64,000 bases of DNA from Arabidopsis thaliana (taxonomy: Eukaryota; Streptophyta; Magnoliopsida; Brassicales; Brassicaceae): NCBI RefSeq assembly GCF_000001735.4, contig NC_003070.9, positions 29,621,971-29,685,970 on the forward strand, read 5' to 3'. The translations under genes were made by a program, and so were the position numbers. This document shows positions 1 to 10,671 of the stretch, one piece after another. Below the pieces are notes generated by a model that had not been told where the DNA came from, did not search any database, and worked only from the letters and a program-made list of their open reading frames with translations. Position 1 is the first letter of the stretch. Each line of letters starts with the position of its first letter.

Positions 1-461
1 TCTCTTCAGCTGATAAACCTTCTCTCCCTAATAAATAAGAGACTTAAATCTTTGTTTGGTAATTATCCAGTTTAAGATCATAGTGATCAAGTGCTAGCTG
101 TAACTACCATTGACAAAGAGCTTAAACTTCTCAGGGTTTATAGTCTTGAAGTCCTGTAAACGGATCTTATGTGAGAACTCCATCTCCCATGACTTGATCG
201 CGTTTTGCACTGTCTCTTCTAACGAACCTTCTGGCCACACCTGCGCTCAAAATCAAATACTATCAACGAATCAGATTCACAAAATATAAACATAGCACAT
301 ACCTTAAGTGAAACATATATTAACCGAAGGACCTTAGTCTGGCCTTCTTCAAAGAGCTGGTTCACACTATTGAAGTCTGGAGGGTTATCATACCTCCATT
401 GAACCTGTCCTGCATCTTCAAGGACTGATCTATACTTATCTCTCTCTTCCCTAGTAGCCAT
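1..461 (-). CDS. Pathogenesis-related family protein, 5' part only (runs off left edge)
   Basis: First coding exons of a gene I recognise as the At1g78780-type 'pathogenesis-related family protein', a small soluble protein of unknown biochemical role. Exon 1 begins at ATG 461 (MATREERDKYRSVLED...) and ends at 333 after GQTK, or at 303. Exon 2 is 240-108 (VWPEGSLEETVQNAIKSW...), ending at a G|GTAGTT donor; the remaining exons lie left of the window. Two donors are possible for exon 1: AAG|GTCCTT at 333, which aligns with the paralogous exon at 1019-1189, and the stronger AAG|GTATGT at 303. They differ by exactly 30 nt and both keep frame, so a 10-residue insertion is possible. All junctions are phase 0. 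The family name is historical and does not prove a defence function. Confidence 0.8.
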
Positions 462-501
462 ATTAGCTTTTTAATGGAGAATGAGTTATGATTGCTTGTA
501 T

Positions 502-509
502 CTTTTATA
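502..509 (-). promoter_or_regulatory. TATA box of the pathogenesis-related family gene
   Basis: TATAAAAG on the minus strand, about 40 nt upstream of the ATG at 461. The rest of 510-958 is AT-rich intergenic DNA in which I see no other feature. Confidence 0.5.
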
Positions 510-1018
510 ATCTCACAATACATGTTGATTGATATTTAGAAATTAGTTTAAAATGGATTAGTGGTGAATCCCGTTTTCTTATCCGCGTAAAGTTGACATT
601 TTGAAGTTGTTAATTGTCTCAATCATATTTTCTAAAAAGTTGCAACCAATAACCAACAATTACTTCTTTGGCTGTCCAAATTGGCTTCTTTTCTATCCAA
701 TTACATAATGATAATTTCTAAGACTAGGAAATAGAAAATGTAAACCAAGGAATTTTACAAGAAAATCTTGTGCAACTTTTTGAAGTATATGTTTGCTATA
801 TGTCACATCGGATATCATATGGTAATCAAAGATTTTTGAACTTTTTGGAAATTATTACAGCAACTAGTGAACCATTTAATTACTATATAGGTCTCTACTT
901 AAATTTTATGATGTTTTCGTACATCTAGTCTAACAGCGTGGTGATTTGTGTTAGTAATCTAAGCATAGTGTTGAAAGAAAATAAAGATAGGCAAGAGAAA
1001 GGAGTTGGTTTTAGTTAC

Positions 1019-1189
1019 ATGGGTTCTTTCTTCTTCGAAAAGCTTGTTCACGGTGTCGAAAATCGGAGGACCACCGTATCTCCACCGTATGTTTCCCGTT
1101 TTTTCATCGTTCAAGATTGATCGGTACTTGTCGGCGGCCAATTTAAGAGACGAAAGTCCACCCTCCAGAGCATCCGCAGAAAAAGACAT
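1019..1189 (-). CDS. Alternative first exon (or orphan exon-1 duplicate) of the pathogenesis-related gene
   Basis: A 57-codon exon starting at ATG 1189 (MSFSADALEGGLSSLKLAAD...) and ending at CAT|GTAACT. From residue 21 it is clearly homologous to exon 1 of the downstream gene: KYRS, WRY, PP-F, VN-LFEE are shared in order. It ends in phase 0, exactly like that exon, so it could splice in frame onto exon 2 at 240-108. I find no exon 2 of its own between 958 and 462, so it is either a mutually exclusive first exon with its own promoter or a stranded duplicate. It is intact, with a TATA-like TATATATG at 1242-1249, which favours use over decay. This is inference without transcript data. Confidence 0.55.
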
Positions 1190-1241
1190 TTTTGTGAGTT
1201 TGCCTAGAGATTATAAAGATAAGAAGACAGAACCTCTACTA

Positions 1242-1249
1242 CATATATA
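1242..1249 (-). promoter_or_regulatory. TATA-like element upstream of the second first exon
   Basis: TATATATG on the minus strand about 55 nt upstream of ATG 1189, a spacing similar to the TATA box of the neighbouring exon 1. Confidence 0.35.
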
Positions 1250-1377
1250 GTAACCACCATTGTAACGTTTTTTACAAAAGACAGATGTCACGATTTTGTC
1301 GTAAAGATTAGAAGAGTCATCATTCGAAGAGTCATCATCACTCACGGTTTGAAGAAGTTTTTTCCTGGCGGGAGAAT

Positions 1378-1423
1378 CTAGTTTAAACTGAGGAAATATT
1401 ATCTTTTCCTCAGTTTAGACTAG
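1378..1423. repeat. Near-perfect inverted repeat (hairpin)
   Basis: Arms 1378-1396 (starts CTAGTTTAAACTGAGG) and 1405-1423 are reverse complements over 19 bp with one mismatch, around a short AT-rich loop of 8 nt. It could fold as a cruciform or RNA hairpin or be the remnant of a small inverted-repeat element. A short repeat of the phrase GAAGAGTCATCAT lies just upstream (about 1309-1340). Confidence 0.6.
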
Positions 1424-1712
1424 CTCTTATATTCTGCTTGCTGTTTCTGCAGATCTTCAGGCTAAAGAAATTGCTGTTTCATACCGTAAGAAGATTCCTA
1501 CATCTCGCTTTTCTGCTTTAGGTCAACGTTCTACGATCAAGGAAGGGAAAATCTCTAAGAGCAGAAGATCGATGATGGCTAAGATTTATTCTTACATTTC
1601 AGAGTATTTTGGTGTGTTACTGAAGCACACAGAGCATATATCCAGAATAAAGTCAAATATATCTATTTCGTTCTATATGAAGTATGAACCATATATTACC
1701 ACATTAGCCTAG
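1419..1712 (+). pseudogene. Unrecognised coding-like fragment without a start codon
   Basis: On the plus strand a frame stays open from 1419 to a TAG at 1710-1712, 97 codons, with Lys/Ser-rich coding-like composition (includes LQAKEIAVSYRKKIPTSRF and SRRSMMAKIYSYISEYF). It has no ATG near its left end and begins inside the right arm of the inverted repeat, although CTGCAG at 1447-1452 could be a splice acceptor. I do not recognise the protein. It may be a fragment of a decayed gene or mobile element, or chance. Nothing else is apparent between 1190 and 1959. Confidence 0.25.
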
Positions 1713-1959
1713 CCTATAATAAACAAACCAGTAGTATGATCTTCAGAATAACTTGTGTGGAATAATCCCTGTTATAATCTTCACATATGTCTACAAAAGA
1801 AAAGATCAAATAACATATCACTACAAGAACACATACCATGATCTAAGCGTTTATGTATTTTTAGACAGAGAAGCAAAAGAAAAGAGATTTCACTTTCATT
1901 AGTTCATAAGGATAAAAAGAAAGATGCAGGGACAAGCATGTGCTATTTTCAATCATACC

Positions 1960-2815
1960 TTAAAAGTCCAGAAGAAGCTGGGGAAGAATCCTCTCTAAAT
2001 GAGTAGCTTCAATCTTTTCCATTCCCTCAGCTTCAGCGATTATAGCAGCGCGCTGCACAGCCTCTGCCAATGCCGATAAAATCCTTAAGATAGCTTATAG
2101 ATACAACATGACTTAAAGAGAAAACTAAGTAGTTTCTAAAATGCAAAACTTGACCTGAGACAAAACTCTTGAGAAGTTCACAGCTGAGTTTTAAAGCATT
2201 TGCGTTTGCTACAAGAACCAATAAACCATAAATATTCATGTCTCATCTACCAATTAACATGACAAACTAAGCAACAGTGTATAAACGAACCAGAAGCAAG
2301 TCTGTTCTTCTTGGTTGTTCCCAGAGCAACCTGCACATATTGCAAATGCATAATTTAGCATCAGAAATAGTAATCTTCCTCCCTTTTTTGAACATTTTGA
2401 ATCTTTGAAATCAGAAGATCATAGCTGTTACAGTCATACACCAGTATCTAGTGAAGGAGTTACGATACCAAATGATAATTCCAATTTATTCTTGCGGTTT
2501 TACTTTCAATAGAATACCTCAGCTTCCGTAGCATCAATGGCATCGCTCCTCTCCCTTTCTGCATCGCAATCGAATAAAAAAGCTCGCAGATAAGATCAAC
2601 ATAAAGCGAATAAGTTACTCTGAGAAAACATGGATGTGTACCGCGAAATCTTCGGGCCCAAATGTGCTTAAAAATGGCGTGAATCAGATCCTAATTCCAT
2701 GAAAATCGAAGGTAAGAAGAATGTTAGAATCGTGGAATTGAGACGATAAAACGGCGAAGTAGAAAAGGAAGACGTGAGAAGAGATTACAGAATCGAAGGT
2801 ATTGTTCGCGTCCAT
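1960..2815 (-). CDS. MHF2: MHF2 / CENP-X histone-fold protein
   Basis: Small histone-fold subunit of the MHF (FANCM-associated, CENP-S/X) complex, which binds branched DNA and acts with FANCM in DNA repair and limiting crossovers, and in the constitutive centromere network; nuclear. Six coding exons: 2815-2789, 2690-2642, 2558-2518, 2330-2291, 2208-2155, 2063-1960, total 315 nt = 104 aa, every phase matching. The protein starts MDANNTF, has DLIHAIFKHIWARRF (helix 1), SANANALKLSCELLKSFV (long helix 2) and EAVQRAAIIAEAEG...THLERILPQLLLDF (helix 3), the usual CENP-X layout and length. Start chosen as the first ATG of the transcript. Extra 5' leader probably extends to about 3.1 kb. Confidence 0.88.
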
Positions 2816-3200
2816 GACGTTTTCCGCATCTAACGAAGCTTCCTGGTGAAAAAAAAAAAAAACGGAGACCGCTAAAAACTCAGAAACTATTTTGAAAAAG
2901 GAAAACTAGAATCATGGAAAATCACAGCCATTACATACAAAATCACAAAAACTATTCTACAATTGAAAGATCACAAGCTATATATACCTTGAGATGTTGA
3001 TACAACGACGGCAACGATATACAGTGAGGCGGCGACAACGAGCTCCGATGAAGGATTGGAGGGAAGAGAACTGTGTAATTTGGAAGACGAAGATTGAAGA
3101 AGGAAAAAGAGACAAGAATTAAACGACAACGTATAAAAGTAAAATTTGGTGAAATAATAAGCCCAACCCATTAAGACTCAGCCCATAGAATGCCACGTTG

Positions 3201-3499
3201 TCAATTGTCATGTTGTTTGGTTTGATCTCTCAGACGCGCTTCATTTAGCTCATTTCCTCAAATGATTTAAAATCCTGCGATTTTCGTGGTCTATAACCTA
3301 CCCGAATTGATGAAACGCGCTATACGCGCTGTTCATGCGCGTGGGGGTAGTCTTCAATTGTCATGTTGTTTGGTTTGATCTCTCAGACGCGCCTTAGTTA
3401 GCTCATTTTCCCAAATAATTTAAAATCCTGCGATTTTCGTGGTCTATAACCAACCCGAATTGATGAAACGCGCTCTTCATGCGCATGGGGGTAGTCTTC
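3201..3499. repeat. Tandem duplication, two units of about 150 bp
   Basis: 3201-3353 and 3354-3499 are near-identical direct copies, sharing runs such as GTCATGTTGTTTGGTTTGAT and GATTTTCGTGGTCTATAACC. The second copy lacks a short CGCTATACG stretch. Both carry several CGCG-containing words (ACGCGCT, GCGCGTG). They lie between the MHF2 promoter and the 3' end of ALG2, and I see no coding potential. TGGGCC-type motifs (for example near 3532 and 3617) flank the block. Confidence 0.85.
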
Positions 3500-3888
3500 A
3501 ATTATTTGCATATTTAAAATACACGCGACAAGTGGGCCGGACCTTATACACACTCTTATTTTTGCCATTGTAACCGTTTAGTAAATAGTAACCTATATTT
3601 TAGAACAATCAGGCCTGGCCCATATAGCACCATCTCATGTAATTGTATCAATGTACAAGCCCAAAGCTCAAATCTTATAGACCGAAATTTCATTGACTTG
3701 GCCCATATCCGACCACTGATTCGATTTTATTTCGTCAAATTTATCCTCAAACAAAAAACTGTTCACCTAGATTTAACCAATCTTCACGGTCAAGATGAGT
3801 GATCCGAGAATAAAGCTCCTGTAGTTTCAGAACTAAGCCTAAAGTATGCTGTTTCACGAACGATCTATGATTACTAAACAGAGGAATC

Positions 3889-5971
3889 TCAATCTTCTTT
3901 AGGACTTGATACGACATCAACGAGATACTGATTCAACTTCTGTCCAAACGTCTTCACAGAGAATGATTCAACGACATGGTTCCTGGCTTCAGCTCCCATT
4001 CTATTCGCCAACTCAGGATTCTCGATGAATCTAGCCATCGCCGAACTGAAATCTTCTGGAGTTGGTTCACAAAGATAGCCTGTTACTCCATTCTTTACCG
4101 TCTCCACGGGGCCACCACTGTTGCAGGCTATCACGGGTTTGTATGCAGCCATTGCTTCTAATGGAACAATACCAAAATGTTCATCCTAGCAATTGATATG
4201 GACAATGAAATGAGATGAGATTGAAAACTTGGAGAAAGACAAAAAAAAAAAAGGATGGTGACTTTTACCGTGGGGGTGTAGAGAACGCACAAGCAGCTTG
4301 AGAGAAGTTCATTTCTTTCAGCGGTTGAACAAGATGTGATAAAGTTAACTCGATCAGAAACTCCTTCTTTCTCGGCTAAACTTCTGAGCTCCTCCAAGTA
4401 CTCAACATTCTCCTTCAATCGCTCGTCATATCCACCTGAATAACAGAGTTTTGTTAGGATACACACAAACAGTAAAATCTTCATCTAGTAATGATTATTG
4501 AAGAAATATGAATAATAATACACTTGCCTGCAACGGTAAGGGTAACATCACTCAGATTTTGCTTATGTTTGCATAGGATAGCAAAAGCTGAAACAGCTAG
4601 ATCGATGTTCTTTTTCCTCTCAAAGCGGTTTATGGAGAGGAAATTCAACCTGCTTGAGACAAAGAAGAAGAGAAGAACTTATAGAAACCGACAGAGAAGT
4701 AATTTGCAATATGGAAGCTTGCTTTTCTATCCTGGAAATTTGGAGTTCAGGGATATACAATACTTATAAGTGTGGGGTTCAATGAACTGATCAATATTGA
4801 CTGCGGGGTAAAGTACAGCTGGGCGACTCCCTTGTGCATTTAGCCTTTTAAATGTATTGGCAAATGTTGATGCCGTGAAGTTACTGTTAACAAGGATCAT
4901 ATCAGCCATCCCTACAATCCCACAAGTGATAAATAAGAATAATTTGATGTCAGATGGATGTAAGTAAGAGGAAATGAATGAAAACCAAACCTGTTGTTTG
5001 TTCTTCAATGAAATCAATGGGTTTCCGATACATCCGTCTAAGTGTTGTTGTATGCTTAGCTAGCAAGAGATCCGGGAAATGGCAGTAGAAAACAACCTAT
5101 ATCCACATATGGTCAAAATTAAGTTGTTGTATATAGTGAGCAGAAGATATGATGACTAACAGCAAAATTTGAATACCTTAGATGACCTTTTGAGTTTCAG
5201 CAATGGGACTACGACTGAAACTTGGTCTGCTAGTACAACATCGAATGAAGACCAACCCAAAAGAACACAGAGAGCAACAAACAAGCACCGCAAATATGCA
5301 CACACTGCGTGTAGTCGGTAGAAAATATGCCGTGGCAGGAAAGATCCATACACCGTAACTTGAAAGATACCTGGATAGTTGTTAAGACATGAATCATACA
5401 TCACAAACCGTGATCTTATAAAGCTTACAAATTTGAAGAATATTCTAAAACCAAATGATAAATTGAGTGTCAAGAATCTGAACTCTCAGTAGATAGCTCT
5501 TTCAAAGCAAACATCTTTCTGAAATCAAGTAAAATCGTCACTCACCGGAAAGAGTTTCCTCGAAGCATCTGGATTTGTCGTGGTGAGAGGTGAAGATATG
5601 AACTTTATGACCGTGCGAGGCAAGCTCAACGGCCGCATCAACAATCAATCTCTCTGCTCCGCCTGCATATACCAGAAACAACGCACTAGTGTAAATTTGT
5701 GAGATCCAAACGAGAAGATAATGACTTATTCATCCGTGTATCAAATCAAAGTCTGTTAAACTAGTTATTGATCTCTCAATTGCGTTTACTCTTTGAAGTT
5801 GGTAATAACTCCTCGGAACCAAGATAGATCGCAGAAGAAAGACCAATTATACGAGAGGAAGAAGGCTAATCAGGGGGAAATCAAAATCGAACAATTGATG
5901 AAGATCGTACCTATTCCAAGATCTGGATGTATAATGGCGATGTTCATCTTTGAACCTTCTTTTTTCGCCAT
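3889..5971 (-). CDS. ALG2: ALG2 alpha-1,3/1,6-mannosyltransferase (GT4 family)
   Basis: GDP-mannose-dependent transferase that adds the second and third mannoses to the dolichol-linked N-glycan precursor on the cytosolic face of the ER. Eight exons: 5971-5911, 5662-5546, 5370-5177, 5096-4991, 4911-4764, 4649-4528, 4435-4269, 4185-3889; 1212 nt = 403 aa, all phases consistent. Features: N-terminal [14 protein letters not shown] (GT4 glycine-rich loop), hydrophobic segment [27 protein letters not shown], and the C-terminal EX7E-type catalytic region [18 protein letters not shown] followed by NSGGPVETV. The start at 5971 gives MAKKEGSK before a second in-frame ATG at 5947; the first is preferred. 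The intron after exon 6 has a GC donor (CAG|GCAAGT), the only reading that keeps phase. Confidence 0.93.
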
Positions 5972-6717
5972 TTACAGACTTGACTGGTTTACGTTCTTCT
6001 GTTTGCTTTCCCCGTGAACAATTTTTAGAGGTGTCAAAAGATATTTGACCCGCCCGTCTTGGACAGATTGGATTAAAAACGGAAAAGTTAATAGAGTTTC
6101 TCAAGGCCCACAATTGTTCGGCCCAGATAGCCCAACAGGTGATTAAATTATTTAATATCACGAAATTAATATCACTGAATATTTATTCTGACGTTCATTA
6201 TTTTTCTCTGAAAAGAAATGTTGAATTCTGTATATTTATAAGGGAACAAATGTTTATGTAAATATATGATTTAGTCTGTGTCTTGCAACATTCTATCTCC
6301 AAAGTATGGAAACTTTGATTTGAATACTCCAAAATTCTCAGTGAGAAAAGAACAGAATATTTTTAACTAATCAAAATTCAGAATCAAAAGTTGAGTACAC
6401 TAATACATATTGTCATTGATGACTCCATTACCAAGTCGTGAGAAGTTTGATAACATGCCGAAAACTAAATAATAGTACCTGAAGATTTAGTGCCTTCCAT
6501 ATACATAACTTTGTGCCTCTTGAGTCTTTGACTCTTCAATTGAATACGTAGAAGAGAAACAATATGATTAAGCCTCTGCGGCGTAGACAAAACATATATA
6601 CTGGTTAATTGCATCAAACTTTAAAAAAAATCATCAAGCAGCTTAAAATGTCTGAAAGCACTAACCAAGGTTCTATATCAAAAACTGAAATTAGATGTAA
6701 TCATGTAGACATGTACA
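5972..6717. other. Intergenic, ALG2 promoter side and 3' flank of next gene
   Basis: AT-rich DNA with TGGGC-type motifs around 6100-6140. The poly(A) side of the next minus-strand gene would lie toward 6600-6717. I see no gene or repeat here. Confidence 0.5.
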
Positions 6718-8540
6718 CTAACCAACGCATGCCTCAGCCTCATTGTTGTCCTGTGGGTTACCAGCTTTATCTTCGCACATATGTTCCTGAAATGATTCAC
6801 ACAATTTAATTTGTGAAATAACAAGATATAAGAGAGTGCTTGTTCTCTTGGTATGCTTTCTCACCTCGACCATGGATGATGTGTTCTCATTGTTCTCGTT
6901 AGCATTAGATATAGCAAGAGAAGCAACGCCTTTCATTACTCTACGTGGTAGAAGCTCAAAATCCCAGCCAAGTAGTTCACAGACAAACTGAGCGAAAACC
7001 TTGTGAGCTCGTATTTTCATTTTTGGTACTTTAGTACAATGTTGAACAACTCCATAACAGTGTTTGAATCTTTTTAACATCTTCTTATCAGTCGCAGCAC
7101 AACACACCAGACAGATAAAAGCTCCACCTTCATAGTTTTTCTCATAGTAACTCTTGAGCTCAACATTCTCGGAGAAGACTTTAGATATTAACTCCAACTC
7201 CTCAGACAGATTCTCATCACCGTTCTCCTCAGTTCCATCAGCTGCACCAGTACCATCCTTGACAAAAATGTCTTTCAAAGCTTCTGATGCATTCTGTTGC
7301 ATTTGTAACACCGCAGCCTTTGCGTGTTCTTCAACCGACATGACCTGTTGTTTCTCCTGAGGAATCTTCGAGTCTGAAGGCGGCTCAGATGCACCTTCCA
7401 CAACCGTCTATCAAGAGCAATAACAAAAAAAAAAGTTAAGTATTTCTGAATGACCAGAATTATTCAAGAAACCTCCCAAGAATCACAATGATCCAGCAAA
7501 TTCATCTTTAATCAGATCAAAACCTTCCCTCAGAACAACATAAATAAACTGATAAGCTTGTCTTTGATCATTATAACCAGATAGTAACCTGAACTATCAA
7601 ACTATAACCCGGCCCTTAATTGAATTCCCACAAGCAAATCAATCATCTTTTTCGAAACCATAGACTACAATAGTTGAAAGCTAACTTCTTTCAAGGCATC
7701 GAAACTAACCTGAGAATCTTTTTGGCTAGAAACAACTGGATTGTTAACGTCCCAGCCAAGAACATTGCAGACAACTTGAGCGAGAGCTCTATGCTGAATT
7801 TTCAAATCCGTCTTGTGAATAGTAAGTGAATGCTGAATTAAAGCTAAGCAGCTCTTGAACTTCCTACAACTTTTCTCTCCAATGCCACCACAAACCAAAC
7901 ACCAAAACTCTCCATTCCCAGTGTTCTTCTCATAGTATTCCTTCAACTTCACATTCTCTTCAAAAACTCTCGATAGAAACTGAAACTCCTTGGAAGAAGA
8001 AGATTCTTCTTTCTCCAAAGACTGATCTTCGTCTCCTTCATCGATTTCCGATTCATCTCCTCCGGCGACTGAGCTATCTTCTTCACCGGATTTTCGACCG
8101 AAGAACTCGCGACAGGTGCGATGGATATCTCTCTGAAGCATATTCGCCGCCAATTTCTCTTTCTCCTCGGCCGAAATAGGTCGAGTCTTTTTACACGGCC
8201 TGTATTCCGGCCATCCAGATCCCGTAGAAGGAGGCTGAGGCACGTCATTGACGGGCCATTCTCGACCCGAATCAGGCCTAGGACGTTTGTTGTTATTGTA
8301 GAGATTTTGAGGATTATTAGGGTTTCTGGATATGATCTGTGGAGTAACAGCTCCATAGCGAGAGAGAAGTTGCAAATCAGACGGCGGGATGTAATTCGGT
8401 CTGGGTCGTTGAATCGGGTCGTGAATCAGGTTGAAATTAGGGCTAGGGATTGGTTTTCGGGTAGGAGGACCTTGATGCCAGAGGGAGTGAAGGTAGATTA
8501 CTTCTTGCTTCAGAGATTCATCGTCGTAAATATTCATCAT
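6718..8540 (-). CDS. Uncharacterised protein with two copies of a CxxC/His zinc-finger-like module
   Basis: Three exons: 8540-7710, 7407-6865, 6786-6718; 1443 nt = 480 aa, all phase 0. The N-terminal 130 residues are Pro/Arg-rich and probably disordered. An acidic Ser-rich stretch precedes module 1 (FLSRVFEENVKLKEYYEKN...CLVCGG...LIQHSLTIHK...LGWDV). Exon 2 repeats the arrangement as module 2 (LISKVFSENVELKSYYEKN...CLVCCA...VVQHC...LLGWDF). Each module is about 80 aa. Module 1 has Cys-x2-Cys and two His in C2H2-like spacing; module 2 keeps CxxC and one His but has Pro/Lys where the last His would be. A plant-specific family with no function I know; nucleic-acid or protein binding is a guess. 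Matches the At1g78810-type hypothetical protein in length and position. Confidence 0.85.
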
Positions 8541-10083
8541 TCTTTGTTTGTTTTCCGATGAGGAAGAAGAACTTCAAGCTTTCCGTTTTTGTCATTAGAG
8601 TTCACTTTTTATATTATTTTAGATCTCTTTTCTCTTAACAATTTACCATTTACTGCATTTTAACGCCTAAACTTTCACTTTATTATGTTTTTCACCTAAT
8701 CCTCTGATTTCTTACAAGTTAGACCCAAAACTTCTAACGTTTTAAAACTTTTACCCCAAAATCTCTGTTTTTAACAAGCTGATCCCTGAACTTTTACTGT
8801 GCATAATCCCCCCCCCCTCCCCCCTCTAATTCTCTGAAGAACATTTTAGATACGAATTGACATGGAAGATCAATCGAAACTTTATGGGGAAAAAAAACAT
8901 TATAAGAGGTAAGCCACAATATTGTAAAATTTACTACATTACATGTTCTCAAATTTTCTAAACTCTTTAGCCCCACTTCTTCAATCGTTTGCCTCTTCTC
9001 CGGCAATACGTCCACACTTCTTCGATGTGTCGTCTCTCCTTCGAGTTAAACTTTTTTAATTTCTACCCTTAGTTTGGTCTGTCCATAGTCTGTGTATGTG
9101 TCTTATGACACTTATGTGTAAGATTAATATAGTCGCACTAATCAACATTTGTGGAACAAAAGCGTAAATCATGCATCGTGATATATCATAGTCTAGTGCA
9201 CATGCAATTTTTTTTTTACACGATTTATAACGTTACAACTTACAACGCTGTGTTAAGCAATAGGCCTAGTTTGCAAACTAGTAGACTATTATGCAAACAA
9301 TAATTGGAATAATGCAGTTAAAATATGAAACAAAAGTTAGTCAGTGAAACTTTTTAGCTAGCATTGATCTTTTTTATACATTTATACATGTATAGATTAA
9401 TAAAAATTTATAACCATTTCAAAAAAAATTGTAGCATTCGTAAACACTTAATTAAGGAGCACAATATCCCCGGAGCTTAATTAAACAGGAAGCCCCACCG
9501 CAGAAACTAAACCCCTAAAACATCTGATCGATGTAATTCCCTTCATATTCACATTAATGAATTAAATGTATACGCCTATGCATTCATGTATAGATGCATA
9601 TATCACGATGCATGATTGTATACACACACTTACATCTGAGCCAAAACTAGGGTTTTATACCATTTGTGTGTATATGTATATTGTATACTCTCTAGCTAGG
9701 GTTTACAGCGAGGTAAAATTAATGAACATATTAATTTAAGCTGTATAAAATATTATCTAGTACAGTAATAATATCCACATAAATAGTTAAGAAAAATGAT
9801 TATGAAACTTAGGGTACACACCATGATGATATATGTATATGATCTAAGATCAAGATTAATCTTATAGTTTGGGTATGATACGTATAAAATTCAACTATGC
9901 ATTAAGAGCTGACTATCAAGAAACGAATGTAGAATTGTTTCTTTTCACTCTATATGTAAAATTGTAAATAGATCACAAAATAGGATTAAAGTACTGAAAA
10001 TTAATAGAGATTATGGAGAGTATTAAATGCTTACCATTAACTAATTCCACTTTGTTTTATTATAGATTTTTTGTTTGCTTCCG
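8541..10083. other. Intergenic region, 1.5 kb
   Basis: Left part: promoter of the upstream minus-strand gene. 8640-8800 contains loosely repeated phrases (CCTAAACTTTCAC, CCAAAACTTCTAAC, CCTGAACTTTTAC). 8808-8824 is a homopyrimidine run. 9060-10080 is AT-rich and would hold the 3' end of LSH7; I see no gene there. Confidence 0.5.
8808..8824 (-). repeat. Poly-C / poly-G tract
   Basis: Ten C, one T, six C on the plus strand, so the minus strand carries a run of sixteen G interrupted by a single A. This could form a G-quadruplex on the minus strand and is likely length-polymorphic. Confidence 0.7.
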
Positions 10084-10671
10084 CTAAGAAGCCAAGTTGG
10101 AGCTACTACTAGTTCCCGTAGTACCATCTTCACCATCATGACTCTTCATAGGATTCCTCTTCTTCCTCTTTTTTCTTTTCTTGTACGGAACTCCTCTTGC
10201 CTTCGCCTGTGAATCTCTCACTTCCCTCAGAAAAACCCTAATTCCGCCGCCGGCAAAAGGGTTTCTCTCCGGCAATCCTCCGTTCTCCTCGAAAGCCGCT
10301 CTTAGCCGTCCGATCAAAGCATCTAAACTCCCCCACGCTTGTTTTAAAGGACAGTTACACTGTCCCGCTGGCTCAACCTGTCCGAAGAAAACGCATCCAT
10401 GGATATGAACCTTTGTCTTCCCAAACTGGTCGAGATATTGGAGGAAATCGAGGATGTGGTTTGATCCACACTGCGAGATGTGAACCGGTGGCTGTTGGTT
10501 ACGCAGGTATTGACAAAACGTGTTCCAGTCTCGTCGTTTCTGTGACTCGTACCGGCTTAACGCTGGCGGGTTAGGAGGTGATTGCGGTTGGTGTGGTTGT
10601 GGTTGCGGTTGCGATTGCGGTTGAGACGATCCTTCTGCTATGCCTTTGCCTTTGTTGCTATGACTAGCCAT
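10084..10671 (-). CDS. LSH7: LSH7, ALOG-domain transcription factor
   Basis: Single-exon 195-aa ALOG (Arabidopsis LSH1 and Oryza G1) protein, a plant-specific nuclear DNA-binding family that shapes organ boundaries and meristem fate. The ALOG domain spans about residues 35-160: [32 protein letters not shown], the zinc-ribbon insert [39 protein letters not shown], and the C-terminal [13 protein letters not shown] basic [11 protein letters not shown] nuclear-localisation stretch follows. The N-terminus is a low-complexity Gln/Pro/Ser stretch encoded by a (CAACCG)n-like repeat. Start is the only ATG before the domain. Position next to the lectin cluster fits At1g78815. Confidence 0.93.
   Translation of the reverse strand: MASHSNKGKGIAEGSSQPQSQPQPQPHQPQSPPNPPALSRYESQKRRDWNTFCQYLRNQQPPVHISQCGSNHILDFLQYLDQFGKTKVHIHGCVFFGQVEPAGQCNCPLKQAWGSLDALIGRLRAAFEENGGLPERNPFAGGGIRVFLREVRDSQAKARGVPYKKRKKRKKRNPMKSHDGEDGTTGTSSSSNLAS

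Noticed and set aside
8121-8561. 146-codon plus-strand frame
   Set aside because: Antisense shadow of the Pro/Arg-rich exon 1 of the CxxC/His gene.
8640-8800. Repeated CCTAAACTTTCAC-like phrases suggesting an element
   Set aside because: Only three loose matches, no termini and no target duplication; noted but not called as an element.
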